A stretch of 64,000 nt of DNA from an uncultured Spirochaetia bacterium (GCA_958296075.1 CATQHW010000002.1:930001-994000), one strand, 5' to 3'; positions 50,585-60,172 are shown, counted from the stretch's first letter. The notes: a model not told the origin generated them from the sequence alone. Numbers and translations are program-made.

Positions 50585-53329
50585 TCAGGAAGCGGCTCTC
50601 CGTCCGGAGGGACGTTTGGAGGTGGTCGCGCTCTTACGCTGGGCCGGGCGGCGTGCGGCGCGCGTGGCCGGTCCCCGCTCGCGGCGGAGTTGCAAGAGTT
50701 CCGCCGCCCGTTCGGGGGTGACCCGCTCGACGTCGTCTCCCGTACGGAGCGAGGCGTTGGTCTGCCCGTCGGTGACGTACGGTCCCCAGCGGCCGTCCTT
50801 GAGCACCATCGGCCGGCCGGTCGCCGGGTCGGCCCCCAGCTCGCGCAGGGGCGGCTTGGCCGCCTGCTGGCGGCGCCGCTTCGGCTGCGACAGGAGCTCC
50901 AGGCACGCCTCCAGCGTGACGCTGAACAGCAGCGCCTCGGAGTCGAGCGTGCGGCTGTCGGCCCCCTTTTGGATGTACGGCCCATAACGGCCGTTGCGGG
51001 CGGTGATCGGCGTGCCGTCGGCAGGGTCCACGCCCACGGTGCGCGGCAGCGACAGCAGCCGCAGGGCGTCCTTCAGATCGATGCTGTCGAGCGTCATCGA
51101 CTCCAGCAGGGACGCGGTCCGGGGCTTCTTCTTGCCGGCGTCCTCGGCGGTACCGACCTGCACGTACGGCCCGAAGCGTCCCGCGCGGGCGATCACCGGC
51201 AGCCCGGTATCGGGATCGTCGCCGAGCACGCGGTCGTCGTTGGGCGCGTCGATCAGCTCCAGAGCGCGGTCGATGGTCAGCTCGTCGGGCGGTATCTGGC
51301 CGGGGAGGGTGGCCCGTTGCGGGCCGCGTTCCACGTACGGTCCAAAGCGTCCCACGCGCGCCACGACGTCGGCGCCGCTGCCGTCGGTGCCGATCGCGAC
51401 CGAGTTGACCTGGCGCGCGTCGATCGATCCCAGCCGGTCCGAGACCATCGCCTTGAGTCCCGGCGTCCGACCATCGGGCTGTCGGCCGCCGGCGGCGTCC
51501 GCGCCGCCGCGCTCCGGCGCTTCGGCGCCGAAGTAGAAACGGCGCAACCACGGCTGCGGTTGCTCGTCACCGGTGGCGATGTTGTCGAGGTCGTCTTCCA
51601 TCCGTGCGGTGAAGGTGTAGTCGACCAGGTCGGAGAAATGCTGTTCCAGCAGCCTCACGACCGAGAACGCGGTGAAGGTGGGGACCATCGCCGAGCCCCG
51701 TTTCCACACGTAGCCGCGGTCCTGGATGGTGTTCATGATCGCGGCGTAGGTGGACGGCCGGCCCACGCCCAACTCCTCGAGCCGTTTGACCAACGATGCT
51801 TCCGTGTAGCGGGCCGGCGGCGTGGTCTCGTGGCCGGACGGCTCCAACTGTTCCAATCCCAGCCGGTCACCCTCGGTCACCGCCGGGAGCGGATGCTCGG
51901 CGTCGCTGTTCGACCGCTCCGCCGCGCCCCCCTCGGCGTCGGTCCCCTCCGAGTAGACGCGGCGGAAGCCGTAGTGGCTGATCGTGGTGCCGGCTGCGGT
52001 GAACTCGGCGTCGCGTCCGTCCGCGGCGGCGGCGCCGGCGCGGACCTGCACCGTGCTGCCGGTCGCATCGGTCATCTGCGACGCGATCGTGCGCTTCCAG
52101 ATCAACTCGTAGGCCGCCGCCTCGCCGCTCGACAAGGCGCCGCGCACCTCCTCCGGGGTGCGAAATCGATCGCCGGCGGGGCGGATCGCTTCGTGCGCTT
52201 CCTGAGCGTTCTTGACCTTCTTGGCGTAGCGGCGCGGGGACGGCGGCAGGGAGCTCCGGCCGAATCGCGCCGCGATGGCGTCGCGGGCGGCGCGCAACGC
52301 GGCCTGAGAGAGGGTGGTGCTGTCGGTGCGCATGTAGGTGATGTAGCCCTTCTCGTACAGCGACTGCGCCGCGCGCATCGCCGCGGCGGCCGACATGCGC
52401 AGTTTGCGGCCGGCCTCCTGCTGGAACGTGGAGGTCATGAACGGGGCCGCCGGGCGGCGCCGGTAGGGCTTGCGGTCCACGCCTCGCACGCGGAACTCGG
52501 TCTCCTTCAGCGCTGCGGTCAGGGCGCGCGCGGCCGCCTCGTCGAGGTGTACGGCGCCGGCGCGCTTGAGCGTGCCGTCCTGCGCGAAGCTGGAGCCGCC
52601 GGCGACCGGCTTGCCGTCCAGGGTGGCGAGCGCCGCGGTGAAGTCTCGCGGCGCGGCGGAGTCGACCGGACCCAGGACGCCGAAGGTCGCCCTCAGGCTC
52701 CAGTAGTGTGCCGCCACGAACGCCATGCGTTCGCGCTCGCGCTCGACGACGATGCGGGTGGCGACGCTTTGCACGCGGCCGGCCGACAGGCGCGGCTGGA
52801 CCTTCTTCCATAGCACCGGCGACACCTCGTAGCCGTACAGGCGGTCCAGGATGCGCCGCGCCTCCTGGGCGTCGACCAGTCGGCGGTCGATGCCGCGCGG
52901 GGCGGAGATCGCCGCCTCGATCGCGGGCCGGGTGATCTCGTGAAACACCATGCGCTTCACGTCCATGCCCTTCGGCGGGTCGAGCACCTGGTACAGGTGC
53001 CAGGCGATCGCCTCGCCCTCGCGGTCCTCATCGGTGGCCAGGTACAGGACCTCGGCCGCGGCGAGCAGGTCCTTCAGCTTCCTGATCTGCCGCCGCTTGT
53101 CGGGCGACACCACGTACAGCGGCTTGAACCCTTTGTCGACGTCGATACCCAGGCGCGCCCAGGGCAGCTCCTTGTAGCGGGCGGGGACGTCGGCGGCGCT
53201 CCGCGGCAGGTCGCGGACGTGGCCGATCGACGATTCGACCACGAAGCCGTCGCCCAGGAAGCGGGCGATGGTGTTGGCCTTGGCCGGCGACTCGACGATG
53301 ACCAGGGCCTTGGTGGCTTTCTTGGGCAC
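50585..53329 (-). CDS. topA: DNA topoisomerase I
   Basis: A 914-aa type IA topoisomerase. Toprim domain ALVIVESPAKANTIARFLG and YLATDEDREGEAIAWHL (acidic triad), DAQEARRILDRLYGYEVSP, and the catalytic Tyr in GYITYMRTDSTTLS (about residue 320). The C-terminus has four repeat units each with GR(F/Y/W)GPY, the non-zinc type known from actinobacteria, and no Cys4 zinc fingers; then a basic tail. GTG at 53329. Relaxes negative supercoils. Confidence 0.96.
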   Translation of the reverse strand: MPKKATKALVIVESPAKANTIARFLGDGFVVESSIGHVRDLPRSAADVPARYKELPWARLGIDVDKGFKPLYVVSPDKRRQIRKLKDLLAAAEVLYLATDEDREGEAIAWHLYQVLDPPKGMDVKRMVFHEITRPAIEAAISAPRGIDRRLVDAQEARRILDRLYGYEVSPVLWKKVQPRLSAGRVQSVATRIVVERERERMAFVAAHYWSLRATFGVLGPVDSAAPRDFTAALATLDGKPVAGGSSFAQDGTLKRAGAVHLDEAAARALTAALKETEFRVRGVDRKPYRRRPAAPFMTSTFQQEAGRKLRMSAAAAMRAAQSLYEKGYITYMRTDSTTLSQAALRAARDAIAARFGRSSLPPSPRRYAKKVKNAQEAHEAIRPAGDRFRTPEEVRGALSSGEAAAYELIWKRTIASQMTDATGSTVQVRAGAAAADGRDAEFTAAGTTISHYGFRRVYSEGTDAEGGAAERSNSDAEHPLPAVTEGDRLGLEQLEPSGHETTPPARYTEASLVKRLEELGVGRPSTYAAIMNTIQDRGYVWKRGSAMVPTFTAFSVVRLLEQHFSDLVDYTFTARMEDDLDNIATGDEQPQPWLRRFYFGAEAPERGGADAAGGRQPDGRTPGLKAMVSDRLGSIDARQVNSVAIGTDGSGADVVARVGRFGPYVERGPQRATLPGQIPPDELTIDRALELIDAPNDDRVLGDDPDTGLPVIARAGRFGPYVQVGTAEDAGKKKPRTASLLESMTLDSIDLKDALRLLSLPRTVGVDPADGTPITARNGRYGPYIQKGADSRTLDSEALLFSVTLEACLELLSQPKRRRQQAAKPPLRELGADPATGRPMVLKDGRWGPYVTDGQTNASLRTGDDVERVTPERAAELLQLRRERGPATRAARRPAQRKSATTSKRPSGRRAAS

Positions 53330-53335
53330 GGGCAG

Positions 53336-53366
53336 AACATACGGCCCGTGCGCCGACCGTTGTCAA
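53336..53366 (-). promoter_or_regulatory. topA promoter, leaderless candidate
   Basis: Minus strand TTGACA (53366-53361), 19-bp spacer, TATGTT (53341-53336), 6 nt before the GTG start; no Shine-Dalgarno. It overlaps the last codon of the upstream PhyH gene. Confidence 0.5.
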
Positions 53367-54160
53367 GCCAGGGTGTCGCCGATCGCCTGCAGCGGGGTGA
53401 AGTCGCGGTTGTTCTGGAACCACGGGCGGTCGTCGTTGGTACAGGCGTTGCTGCACGCGTTGTAGATCAGGTACAGGATCGCGCGCCGCCACGGGGAGAT
53501 GTTGTTCGCCGAGCCGTGGATGAGGTTGCAGTCGACCAGCGCCACGGTGCCGGCGCCGCCGATCAGCGGCTCGATGCCGTGCTCGTCCGCCAGCCGCGCG
53601 ACGGTGGCGCGGTCCAACTCGTACAGCGAATAGCCCTTGGCGTCGCGGTGCAGCTCGATCGAGTCGATGAACCCGTGGCGGTGCGACCGCGGGATCACCA
53701 GCAGCGGCGAGCGCTCCACCGAGCAGTCGTCGACGAACACCGACGCCATGATGCAGTCGGGCCGCTCCATGCCGTCCACGCGCCGCCACGCGCTGTAGTC
53801 CTGGTGCCAGTCCCAGCGCGCCCCGGAGCCGAAGCCCTCCTTGGGGTTGAGCCGGCTCTGATGCAGGTACACCTCGTCGTCCAGCAACTGCCCGACCGGT
53901 TCCAGCAGCCGCGGCAGCAGCGACAGCCGGCGGAACGGTTCAGAGTAGAGATGCGCCCCGAACACCAGCCGCGCGCCGGACCCGTCCTGCTCGCGGATCA
54001 CCTCCGGCCCGGTCCGACTCAGGACCTCCGGGAGAGCCGCGCGCAGCGCCTGCACCTCCGCCGGCTCGAGCAGCCCCTCGAACAGCAGGTACCCGACCTC
54101 CTGGTACTGCCGGACCTGGCCTTCGCTCAGCCGCACGGGTACGTCGAATTCAAGGTACAT
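53363..54160 (-). CDS. phytanoyl-CoA dioxygenase (PhyH) family protein
   Basis: A 265-aa Fe(II)/2-oxoglutarate oxygenase. His and Asp in ARWDWHQDYSAW (about residue 122), distal His in LIHGSANNISPWRRAILY with the co-substrate Arg. The WHQDY motif and PLLVIPRSHRHG resemble ectoine/proline hydroxylase-like members, but substrate is open. Divergent from the ABC exporter, 26 bp away. Confidence 0.88.
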   Translation of the reverse strand: MYLEFDVPVRLSEGQVRQYQEVGYLLFEGLLEPAEVQALRAALPEVLSRTGPEVIREQDGSGARLVFGAHLYSEPFRRLSLLPRLLEPVGQLLDDEVYLHQSRLNPKEGFGSGARWDWHQDYSAWRRVDGMERPDCIMASVFVDDCSVERSPLLVIPRSHRHGFIDSIELHRDAKGYSLYELDRATVARLADEHGIEPLIGGAGTVALVDCNLIHGSANNISPWRRAILYLIYNACSNACTNDDRPWFQNNRDFTPLQAIGDTLA

Positions 54161-54186
54161 TCACCCATGATGCAGGAGCCTACCCC

Positions 54187-55995
54187 ATGAGCGTACGTTC
54201 CACCGCCGGTACGCGGAGCCGCAACCCCGGCGCGCTGGACGGCCCGAGCAAGAATCGCCCGTCGGTATCGCGGGCCAGCCTGCGCCGCGCACTGGTCACC
54301 ATCATCTGGCCGCGACGCTGGCTGCTGCTGCTCGGGCTGGTCCTGATCGGCATCAACCGGCTGGCTGGTCTGGTGCTGCCGGGGGCATCCAAGGTGCTCG
54401 TCGACGATGTCATCGGCGCGCAGAACACGTCGCTGCTGCCGCTGCTGCTGGTCGCGGTGGGCGCCGCCATGCTGACACAGGCGGCCAGCTCGTTCCTGCT
54501 GACGCGGCTGCTCAGCGTGCAGGCGCAGCGCCTGATCGCGATGCTGCGCGCCCGCGTACAGCGCCACCTGATCCGCCTGCCGGTAGCCTTCTTCGATGAC
54601 AATCAGACCGGCGCGCTGGTGTCGCGCGTGATGCGGGACGTGGAGGGGGTCCGCAACCTGATCGGCACCGGGCTGGTGCATCTGGTGGGCGGCGGGCTCA
54701 CCGCCGTCGTCGTGCTGATCCTGATGCTGCGCATCAGCTCGCAGATGACGCTGTTCACGCTGGTGCCGCTGGCGGTGTTCGGCGTCGTGTCGGGCAAGGC
54801 GTTCCGGTCGATCCGTCCGATCTTTCGCGAACGGGGCGCCATCAACGCGGAGGTGACCGGGCGGCTCACCGAGTCGTTGGGCGGCATCCGCGTGATCAAG
54901 GGCTTTCACGCCGAGTCGCATGAGGACGAGGTCTTCTCGCGCGGCGTGGAACGCATCTTCGACAACGTGCGCAAGTCGCTCACCGCAACCAGCCTGCTCA
55001 CCAGCGGCGGCGTGCTGATCATGGGGCTCTCCGCGGTGCTGATCATGGGCGTGGGCGCCGCCCTGATCCTGCGCGACGCCATGACGATCGGCGACTTCGT
55101 GTCGTTCAGCCTGTACCTGGGCTTCATGATCGCCCCCATCGTGCAGATGAGCCGCATCGGCACCGAGATCACCGAGGCGTTCGCCGGTCTGGACCGGACG
55201 GAGGAGGTGCTGGCCAAACGGCCCGAAGGGGACGAGCCGGGCCGCACGGTGAACCTGTCGAGGGTGCGCGGCGACATCGCCTTCGAGCGGGTCTCCTTCG
55301 GGTACCGGGAGGACCAGGCGGTGCTGCACGACGTGAGCCTGCAGGTTGAAGCCGGCACCATGACCGCGCTGGTCGGCACATCCGGATCGGGCAAGACCAC
55401 GATCGCGGGATTGGCCGCCTCGTTTCTGCTGCCCGATTCCGGCGTGGTCACCGTCGACGGTCACGATCTGACGACCGTCACCCTGGACAGCTACCGGAGT
55501 CAGCTCGGCGTGGTGCTTCAGGACGAGTTCCTGTTCGAGGGCGCCATCCGCGACAACATTCTCTTCGCGCGCCCCGACGCCGGCGAGGAGGCGCTGCTGC
55601 AGGCGGTGCGCGCCGCGCACGTCGACGAGTTCACCGACCGGTTCGACGACGGGCTGGAGACCCTCATCGGCGAGCGCGGCGTCAAGCTGTCGGGCGGACA
55701 GCGGCAGCGGGTGGCGTTGGCGCGCGCCATCCTGGCCGACCCGCGCGTACTGATCCTGGACGAGGCCACATCGAACCTGGACACCGAGAGCGAGGCGCTG
55801 ATACAGCAGAGCCTCGCCGAGCTGATGGTGGGGCGCACCACGCTGGTGATCGCCCACCGCCTCAGCACGATCCGGCGCGCCGATCAGATACTGGTGGTGG
55901 AGGAGGGGCGGATCGTCGAGCGCGGCACCCACGACCAGCTCGTCGCCGCGGACGGACGCTACCGCCGGCTCTACGAGTACCAGGCGCGCATCTGA
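54187..55995 (+). CDS. ABC exporter, fused permease and ATPase (MsbA/LmrA-like half transporter)
   Basis: A 602-aa type IV exporter half: six helices (residues 35-320), then the ATPase with Walker A GTSGSGKT, LSGGQRQRVALARA, Walker B LILDEATSNLD and switch His IAHRLS. Coupling helices and length are normal. AGGAG precedes the ATG. Works as a dimer; lipid, drug or peptide substrate unknown. No peptidase domain, so it is not an obvious RiPP leader-cleaving exporter. Confidence 0.92.
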   Translation: MSVRSTAGTRSRNPGALDGPSKNRPSVSRASLRRALVTIIWPRRWLLLLGLVLIGINRLAGLVLPGASKVLVDDVIGAQNTSLLPLLLVAVGAAMLTQAASSFLLTRLLSVQAQRLIAMLRARVQRHLIRLPVAFFDDNQTGALVSRVMRDVEGVRNLIGTGLVHLVGGGLTAVVVLILMLRISSQMTLFTLVPLAVFGVVSGKAFRSIRPIFRERGAINAEVTGRLTESLGGIRVIKGFHAESHEDEVFSRGVERIFDNVRKSLTATSLLTSGGVLIMGLSAVLIMGVGAALILRDAMTIGDFVSFSLYLGFMIAPIVQMSRIGTEITEAFAGLDRTEEVLAKRPEGDEPGRTVNLSRVRGDIAFERVSFGYREDQAVLHDVSLQVEAGTMTALVGTSGSGKTTIAGLAASFLLPDSGVVTVDGHDLTTVTLDSYRSQLGVVLQDEFLFEGAIRDNILFARPDAGEEALLQAVRAAHVDEFTDRFDDGLETLIGERGVKLSGGQRQRVALARAILADPRVLILDEATSNLDTESEALIQQSLAELMVGRTTLVIAHRLSTIRRADQILVVEEGRIVERGTHDQLVAADGRYRRLYEYQARI

Positions 55996-56013
55996 CCGGT
56001 TTACGCCGCCCGG

Positions 56014-56991
56014 TCAGGCGGCGCGGCGCGCGACGTCGATGAGGGCGCGGATGTAGCCGATCGCGTAGGCGCGGCCGCGGTGGCCCCAGGCGGTGTCGTC
56101 GACCATTGCCGGCACGTGGTCGGTGATCAGGAAGCCGGTGAAGCCGACCTCGTGCAGCGCCTGCATCACCGCGAACGTGTCGACGTTGCCCTGGTCGATG
56201 AAGCACTCGTTGAAGCACGGCACCTCGCCCTGTACGTCGCGGAAGTGCACGTAGACGATGCGGTTCCGGCCGCCGAAGTGGCGCACTGCGTCCAGCACGC
56301 CGCTCGGCCCCATCTCCGACCAGCAGCCCATGCAGAAGTCCAGGCCGTGGTTGGGACTGTCGAAGGTGTCGATGGCGCGCTTGAAGCCTTCGAAGTTGCG
56401 AAAGATGCGTGCCACGCCGCCGAGCGACGGTACCGGCGGATCGTCCGGGTGCAGCGCCAGGGTGACGCCAGCCTCCTCGGCGACCGGCAGCACGGCGCGC
56501 AGGTAGTAGTCGTAATTGGCCCACATCTCGGACTCGTCGAACTCGCGTCCGTGGCTGAGGGGCGCGTCGCGGTGCTCGGCCAGATCGAAACGGGTGGCCC
56601 GCGCGCCGCCCCGCAGCAGCGCGCGCTCGGGCGAGCGCCACACCTGGTTCGGCATCCAGTGGTAGCCCAGGATCGGGATGCCAGCGCGGCCCATGTTGCG
56701 GATGGTCGCCTGCACGTGCTCGATCTGCTCGTCGCGGCCAGGCAGGCCCAGCATGGCCTTGTCGTAGAAGGTCACGGGCACGTTCTCCAGGCACATCAGC
56801 CGCAGCTCGGCGGCATCGGCCCGCTTCCGGAGCGCTACCAGGTCGGCCAGCTCCCACCGCTCGTCGCCGGGCAGGTCGGGTGTGTTCATCAGGAAGTCGT
56901 CGGCGCCGAGTTGCTTGATGAAGGCCAGCTTCTCGTCGGTGAGCCGGCTGAACTGACCCAGTCCGATCCTCATCTCGTTCGCTGATCGCAT
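56014..56991 (-). CDS. mannonate dehydratase-like protein (UxuA family)
   Basis: A 325-aa TIM-barrel dehydratase of the UxuA family, which converts D-mannonate to 2-keto-3-deoxygluconate. Landmarks: ENVPVTFYDKAMLGLPGRDEQIE, LALHPDDPPVPSLGGVARI, GLDFCMGCWSEMG, and YVHFRDVQGEVPCFNECFIDQGNVD with metal-site His, Cys and Asp. GGAGG precedes the ATG at 56991. Neighbours are other sugar-acid genes. Confidence 0.88.
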   Translation of the reverse strand: MRSANEMRIGLGQFSRLTDEKLAFIKQLGADDFLMNTPDLPGDERWELADLVALRKRADAAELRLMCLENVPVTFYDKAMLGLPGRDEQIEHVQATIRNMGRAGIPILGYHWMPNQVWRSPERALLRGGARATRFDLAEHRDAPLSHGREFDESEMWANYDYYLRAVLPVAEEAGVTLALHPDDPPVPSLGGVARIFRNFEGFKRAIDTFDSPNHGLDFCMGCWSEMGPSGVLDAVRHFGGRNRIVYVHFRDVQGEVPCFNECFIDQGNVDTFAVMQALHEVGFTGFLITDHVPAMVDDTAWGHRGRAYAIGYIRALIDVARRAA

Positions 56992-57012
56992 GTCGTCCTC
57001 CTCTCCTTCCGT

Positions 57013-58509
57013 TTACGCGGTCTTCTGCCTGCCCTGGGTGACGTGGAACGCCCAGATGCCGGCAGAACGCAGGTGGAAGCGAATATAGACCGGCCGGCCC
57101 CGCAGCCGTGCCAGATCGGGACTGCCGCCCCAGGTGACGGTTCGGGAGACGTGGTCGCCCGTGATCGGATCGCAATCGGTCAGCGCGAAACCGGGAAGCG
57201 CCTGACCGGGGTACTCGGCAATCTCGGCGCGCAGCTCGCCTGCGGCGCGGCAGTTCACCTGCAGCTCGGAGCCGTCCAGCGACAGCTCGCGCGTCAGCAG
57301 CCAGCCCTCCCCAGCCGCATGCTGCTCCACGAAGCGGTCGCGCCGGATGCGCAGCGCGCCGATCGCGGTTCGACCGTCGATCTGACCCCGCTCCCATCGT
57401 GAGCCGGTATAGAACAGCAGCCGGTCCCGAGCGGCCGGATCGCCGGGCGCCGCAGGAACCGGATCGAGCCCGGCGGTCGCCACGCCGACGCTATCGCGGT
57501 CGAAGTCGCCAGCGTGGCCGGTAGGGCGCAGGAACGGCTCCGCTCCCGGCGTCCGCTCCCATCGATGGCCGTCGGTGGAGAAGGCGATCTCGATCCGCAT
57601 GCGCTGCTCGTGCAGGTCGTCTTCCTCGAAGGCGGCGAGAAGCCCCACCAGCGTACTGCCGTGGGGGAAGATCGCGATGCTGTCGAACTCGTTGCGGTCT
57701 CCCTCGGCGGGCGCCAGCACCGTCCGCACCTTCGACCACTCGATCAGGTCGCGGCTCTCGGCGATCGCCACGCGGCGCCGGTGATGCACCTTGCTCCGTC
57801 CCGGCCAGATGCCGGAACCGAAGGCATACGGGCGGAGATATGCCGTCCACGTGCCTCTGCCGGTGTCGAACAGCAGGTTGAGGTTGCAGTCGTGCCGCTG
57901 GGGCATCACCGGATTGCCGTCGTACGGTCGCCAGCGCAGGCCGTCGGGGGAGAGCGCGAGCTCCTCTCCCGATCTGCCGGACGGATCCTTGCCGCCCTTG
58001 TGCAGCATCTTGTAGCGCCGCGACGGATCGGGGTCGGCGCGATCCATGACGACCGAAAACGCGCTGCAGTTGTCGTGCGCCCCGCGGTAGAGGATGTTGG
58101 TGCGCCGGTGTTCGCCGTCGGGGATCAGGTCGAGGAGCGGTTTCTGCCATGCGATGCCGTCATCGCTTTCGGCGTAGAGCAGCAGGTAGGGCGGGATGAT
58201 GAGGCTGCCGGGATGTCCGCGCAGCGGCGGCAGGGTGCCGTACCACATCCGCAGTCTGCCGGAACGCTCGTCTGCCAGCACCGTGGGGCCGAACGCCTTC
58301 TGGTGCTCCCAACTCAGTTCCGGCTCCAGTACCGGGCCGGTGCGCTCCGGCGGCGTGACGCGCCGTACCACGCCGCGCCGATCCTCGACCAGACCGCCGT
58401 GCCCGAGCAGATGCGTGCCGGTGCCGATGGAGAGCGGCTCGCCCGCGAAGTAGGCGCCAGCTTCGAGAGGCGCCCAGTGCGCCACGTCGATCGGCCGGTA
58501 CCGTGGCAT
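57013..58509 (-). CDS. glycoside-hydrolase-like five-bladed beta-propeller protein
   Basis: A 498-aa protein resembling the GH32/43/DUF glycosidase-like propellers: repeated phrases such as YLLLYAESDDGIAWQKP, ELALSPDGLRWRPYDGNPVM and IAFSTDGHRWERTPGAEP are typical blade edges. A C-terminal beta-sandwich (about 400-498) resembles the accessory domain of GH32. No signal peptide. Catalytic acids cannot be assigned with confidence. ATG at 58509 has GAGGA upstream. Co-directional with the UxuA-like gene, 21 bp apart. Confidence 0.78.
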   Translation of the reverse strand: MPRYRPIDVAHWAPLEAGAYFAGEPLSIGTGTHLLGHGGLVEDRRGVVRRVTPPERTGPVLEPELSWEHQKAFGPTVLADERSGRLRMWYGTLPPLRGHPGSLIIPPYLLLYAESDDGIAWQKPLLDLIPDGEHRRTNILYRGAHDNCSAFSVVMDRADPDPSRRYKMLHKGGKDPSGRSGEELALSPDGLRWRPYDGNPVMPQRHDCNLNLLFDTGRGTWTAYLRPYAFGSGIWPGRSKVHHRRRVAIAESRDLIEWSKVRTVLAPAEGDRNEFDSIAIFPHGSTLVGLLAAFEEDDLHEQRMRIEIAFSTDGHRWERTPGAEPFLRPTGHAGDFDRDSVGVATAGLDPVPAAPGDPAARDRLLFYTGSRWERGQIDGRTAIGALRIRRDRFVEQHAAGEGWLLTRELSLDGSELQVNCRAAGELRAEIAEYPGQALPGFALTDCDPITGDHVSRTVTWGGSPDLARLRGRPVYIRFHLRSAGIWAFHVTQGRQKTA

Positions 58510-58613
58510 CGCGCTATCCTCTGTTACCTCAACCGTCCTCAGCTTAGTACGAACCTCGCTCGACGCGCACCGGGTCGTGTAACCGCACGCACCGTAACGC
58601 CTGTATCGACGGC

Positions 58614-59681
58614 TCAGCCCAGGTCGATGCCGTAGTCGGCCGGGTCCACGCCGGAGTCCTCGGCCAGTCCGCGCAGGCTGATGAGCACGTCCTCCGGCAG
58701 CTCGATCCCGTCGCGCAGCGCCTGCTCGCGCCGTTCCCATTCCATTTGTCCGGGCAGGTAGATACGCTGGCCCGGGGCCATTTCCGCGCTCGCGATCTCC
58801 GCGCTCATGGCGCCGAGTCGCCGATGGAACTCGTCCGCGGGCATGATCGCGCTCACGTCGATGGCGATGAAGGCATGCCCCTGGTCGGAAGGCTCCGGGT
58901 CGTCCGCGACCCAGCTATGGACGGCGCTCATCATCGCCGATCCGGTGAGGACCGCGGTCAGTATCTCCACGAACACCGCCAGTCCGTAGCCCTTGTGGCC
59001 GGCCATCGGGAGCTGCGCCCCCGCCTCCGGGAAGATGGTGGGGTCGGTGGTGGGGACGCCGGCCTCGTCCACCAGCCAGGTGTCCGGGATCGGCCGCCCC
59101 TCGTTCTTGGCGGCGAAGATCTTGGTCGCCGCCACCGCGCTGGTGGCTACGTCCAGCATGATCGTACGTTCGGTTCCGGTCGGCGCCGCGTAGGCGATCG
59201 GGTTGGTGCCCAGGATGCGGCTCTTGCCGCCGGGGACGGTCATGCACGGCTCCACGTTGCACATGGACATGCCGAACATGCCGTGCTCGGCGATCAGGTT
59301 GGCGTAGTAGCCCGCTGCCCCGTAGTGGCTGCTGCGCCGGACGCCGACGTATGCCATGCCGGTCTTCCGCGCTTTGGCGACGGCGGTCTCGACCGCCCGG
59401 CAGGAAATCGCCGGCGGCATGCCGTCCCTGGCGTCGACGATCGCCCACGACGGTCCTTCGGCGACGATCCGTTCCTGCGCGCCGGCCACCAGTCGGCCGC
59501 GGCGGGCGTTCTTCATGAGCCCGCGGATCTGCCGCGTGCCGTGCGTGAAGGTGCCCCAGGTGTCGGTGGTGACGAAGACGCGGGCCGACAATTCCGCATC
59601 ACGTCGGCTGAGCCCCGCCCGGCGCATCGCCTCGATGCAGAACGCCTCCAGCGCTCCGGCTCGAATCCTCACGGCTGCCAT
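58614..59681 (-). CDS. Ldh family (malate/L-lactate/ureidoglycolate) dehydrogenase
   Basis: A 355-aa Ldh_2 family NAD(P)-dependent dehydrogenase. Landmarks: RSSHYGAAGYYANLI (active-site His), LGTNPIAYAAPTG, MLDVATSAVAATKIF and MAGHKGYGLAVFVEILTAVL. Family members reduce 2-keto acids or oxidise 2-hydroxy acids. It lies 56 bp after NHLP precursor D and may be read from the same promoter. Confidence 0.9.
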   Translation of the reverse strand: MAAVRIRAGALEAFCIEAMRRAGLSRRDAELSARVFVTTDTWGTFTHGTRQIRGLMKNARRGRLVAGAQERIVAEGPSWAIVDARDGMPPAISCRAVETAVAKARKTGMAYVGVRRSSHYGAAGYYANLIAEHGMFGMSMCNVEPCMTVPGGKSRILGTNPIAYAAPTGTERTIMLDVATSAVAATKIFAAKNEGRPIPDTWLVDEAGVPTTDPTIFPEAGAQLPMAGHKGYGLAVFVEILTAVLTGSAMMSAVHSWVADDPEPSDQGHAFIAIDVSAIMPADEFHRRLGAMSAEIASAEMAPGQRIYLPGQMEWERREQALRDGIELPEDVLISLRGLAEDSGVDPADYGIDLG

Positions 59682-59737
59682 CGATTCATGATCCTTCCGT
59701 CGATACGCAGGAGAGTGGCAGCCCGGGAGGGCTACCG

Positions 59738-59998
59738 TTACCAGTTATCGACGGGGTTCCAGGAGCCACCGGCGACCGTTTGCAGATCGCTTTGGCTCAG
59801 CCGGCTGCCGGGGGGAAGAATCAGATGCGCGGTCGCGTCGCTATCTTCGTGAACTTCGATCGCCATGGACGCCGGAATGGCGACGCCCAACTCCTGGCTG
59901 ATCGCTCTCTTCGGATCGCTGAGCAGCCGCGCCCGAAAATTCGCGTCCTCGGTCGCCTTGCCGACGATCTTCGCCCGCATGTCCTGTGCCGTTTCCAT
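59738..59998 (-). CDS. NHLP-type RiPP precursor D (distant from the main locus)
   Basis: An 86-aa precursor of the same leader subtype as B: MRAKIVGKATEDANFRARLL, SDPKRAISQELGVAIPASM, IEVHEDSDATAHLILPPGS, ending TVAGG. Core SWNPVDNW, eight residues flanked by Trp. GAGGAGGAG lies about 10 nt before the ATG. It sits among sugar-acid genes with no modifying enzyme beside it, so it probably relies on enzymes of the 41-47 kb locus. Confidence 0.9.
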   Translation of the reverse strand: METAQDMRAKIVGKATEDANFRARLLSDPKRAISQELGVAIPASMAIEVHEDSDATAHLILPPGSRLSQSDLQTVAGGSWNPVDNW

Positions 59999-60079
59999 AG
60001 CTTAGCTGCTCCTCCTCGAGAAATCGTGATAGTTCCGTGGCACGCTGCCGCTCTTCCAGCGAGAAGCGCCCTTGTCCAC

Positions 60080-60149
60080 AGCATCAGCGGCGGTCGTTCC
60101 GGCGTCAACCTCCCGCCCGAAGAACATGGCTTATCCGGGATTTCCGTGG
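60080..60149 (-). promoter_or_regulatory. NHLP promoter module D
   Basis: Minus strand CCACGGAAATCCCGGATAAG (60149-60130), 21 nt, TTGACG (60108-60103), 17 nt, GATGCT (60085-60080). The 20-bp element differs from modules A and C by one base each. Confidence 0.8.
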
Positions 60150-60172
60150 GCTTGCGGGCGGCAGGTGGTGAT

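Noticed and set aside
54127-55932. A 601-codon minus-strand frame rich in His and Gln
   Set aside because: Antisense of the ABC exporter; composition is typical of a reversed-frame shadow.
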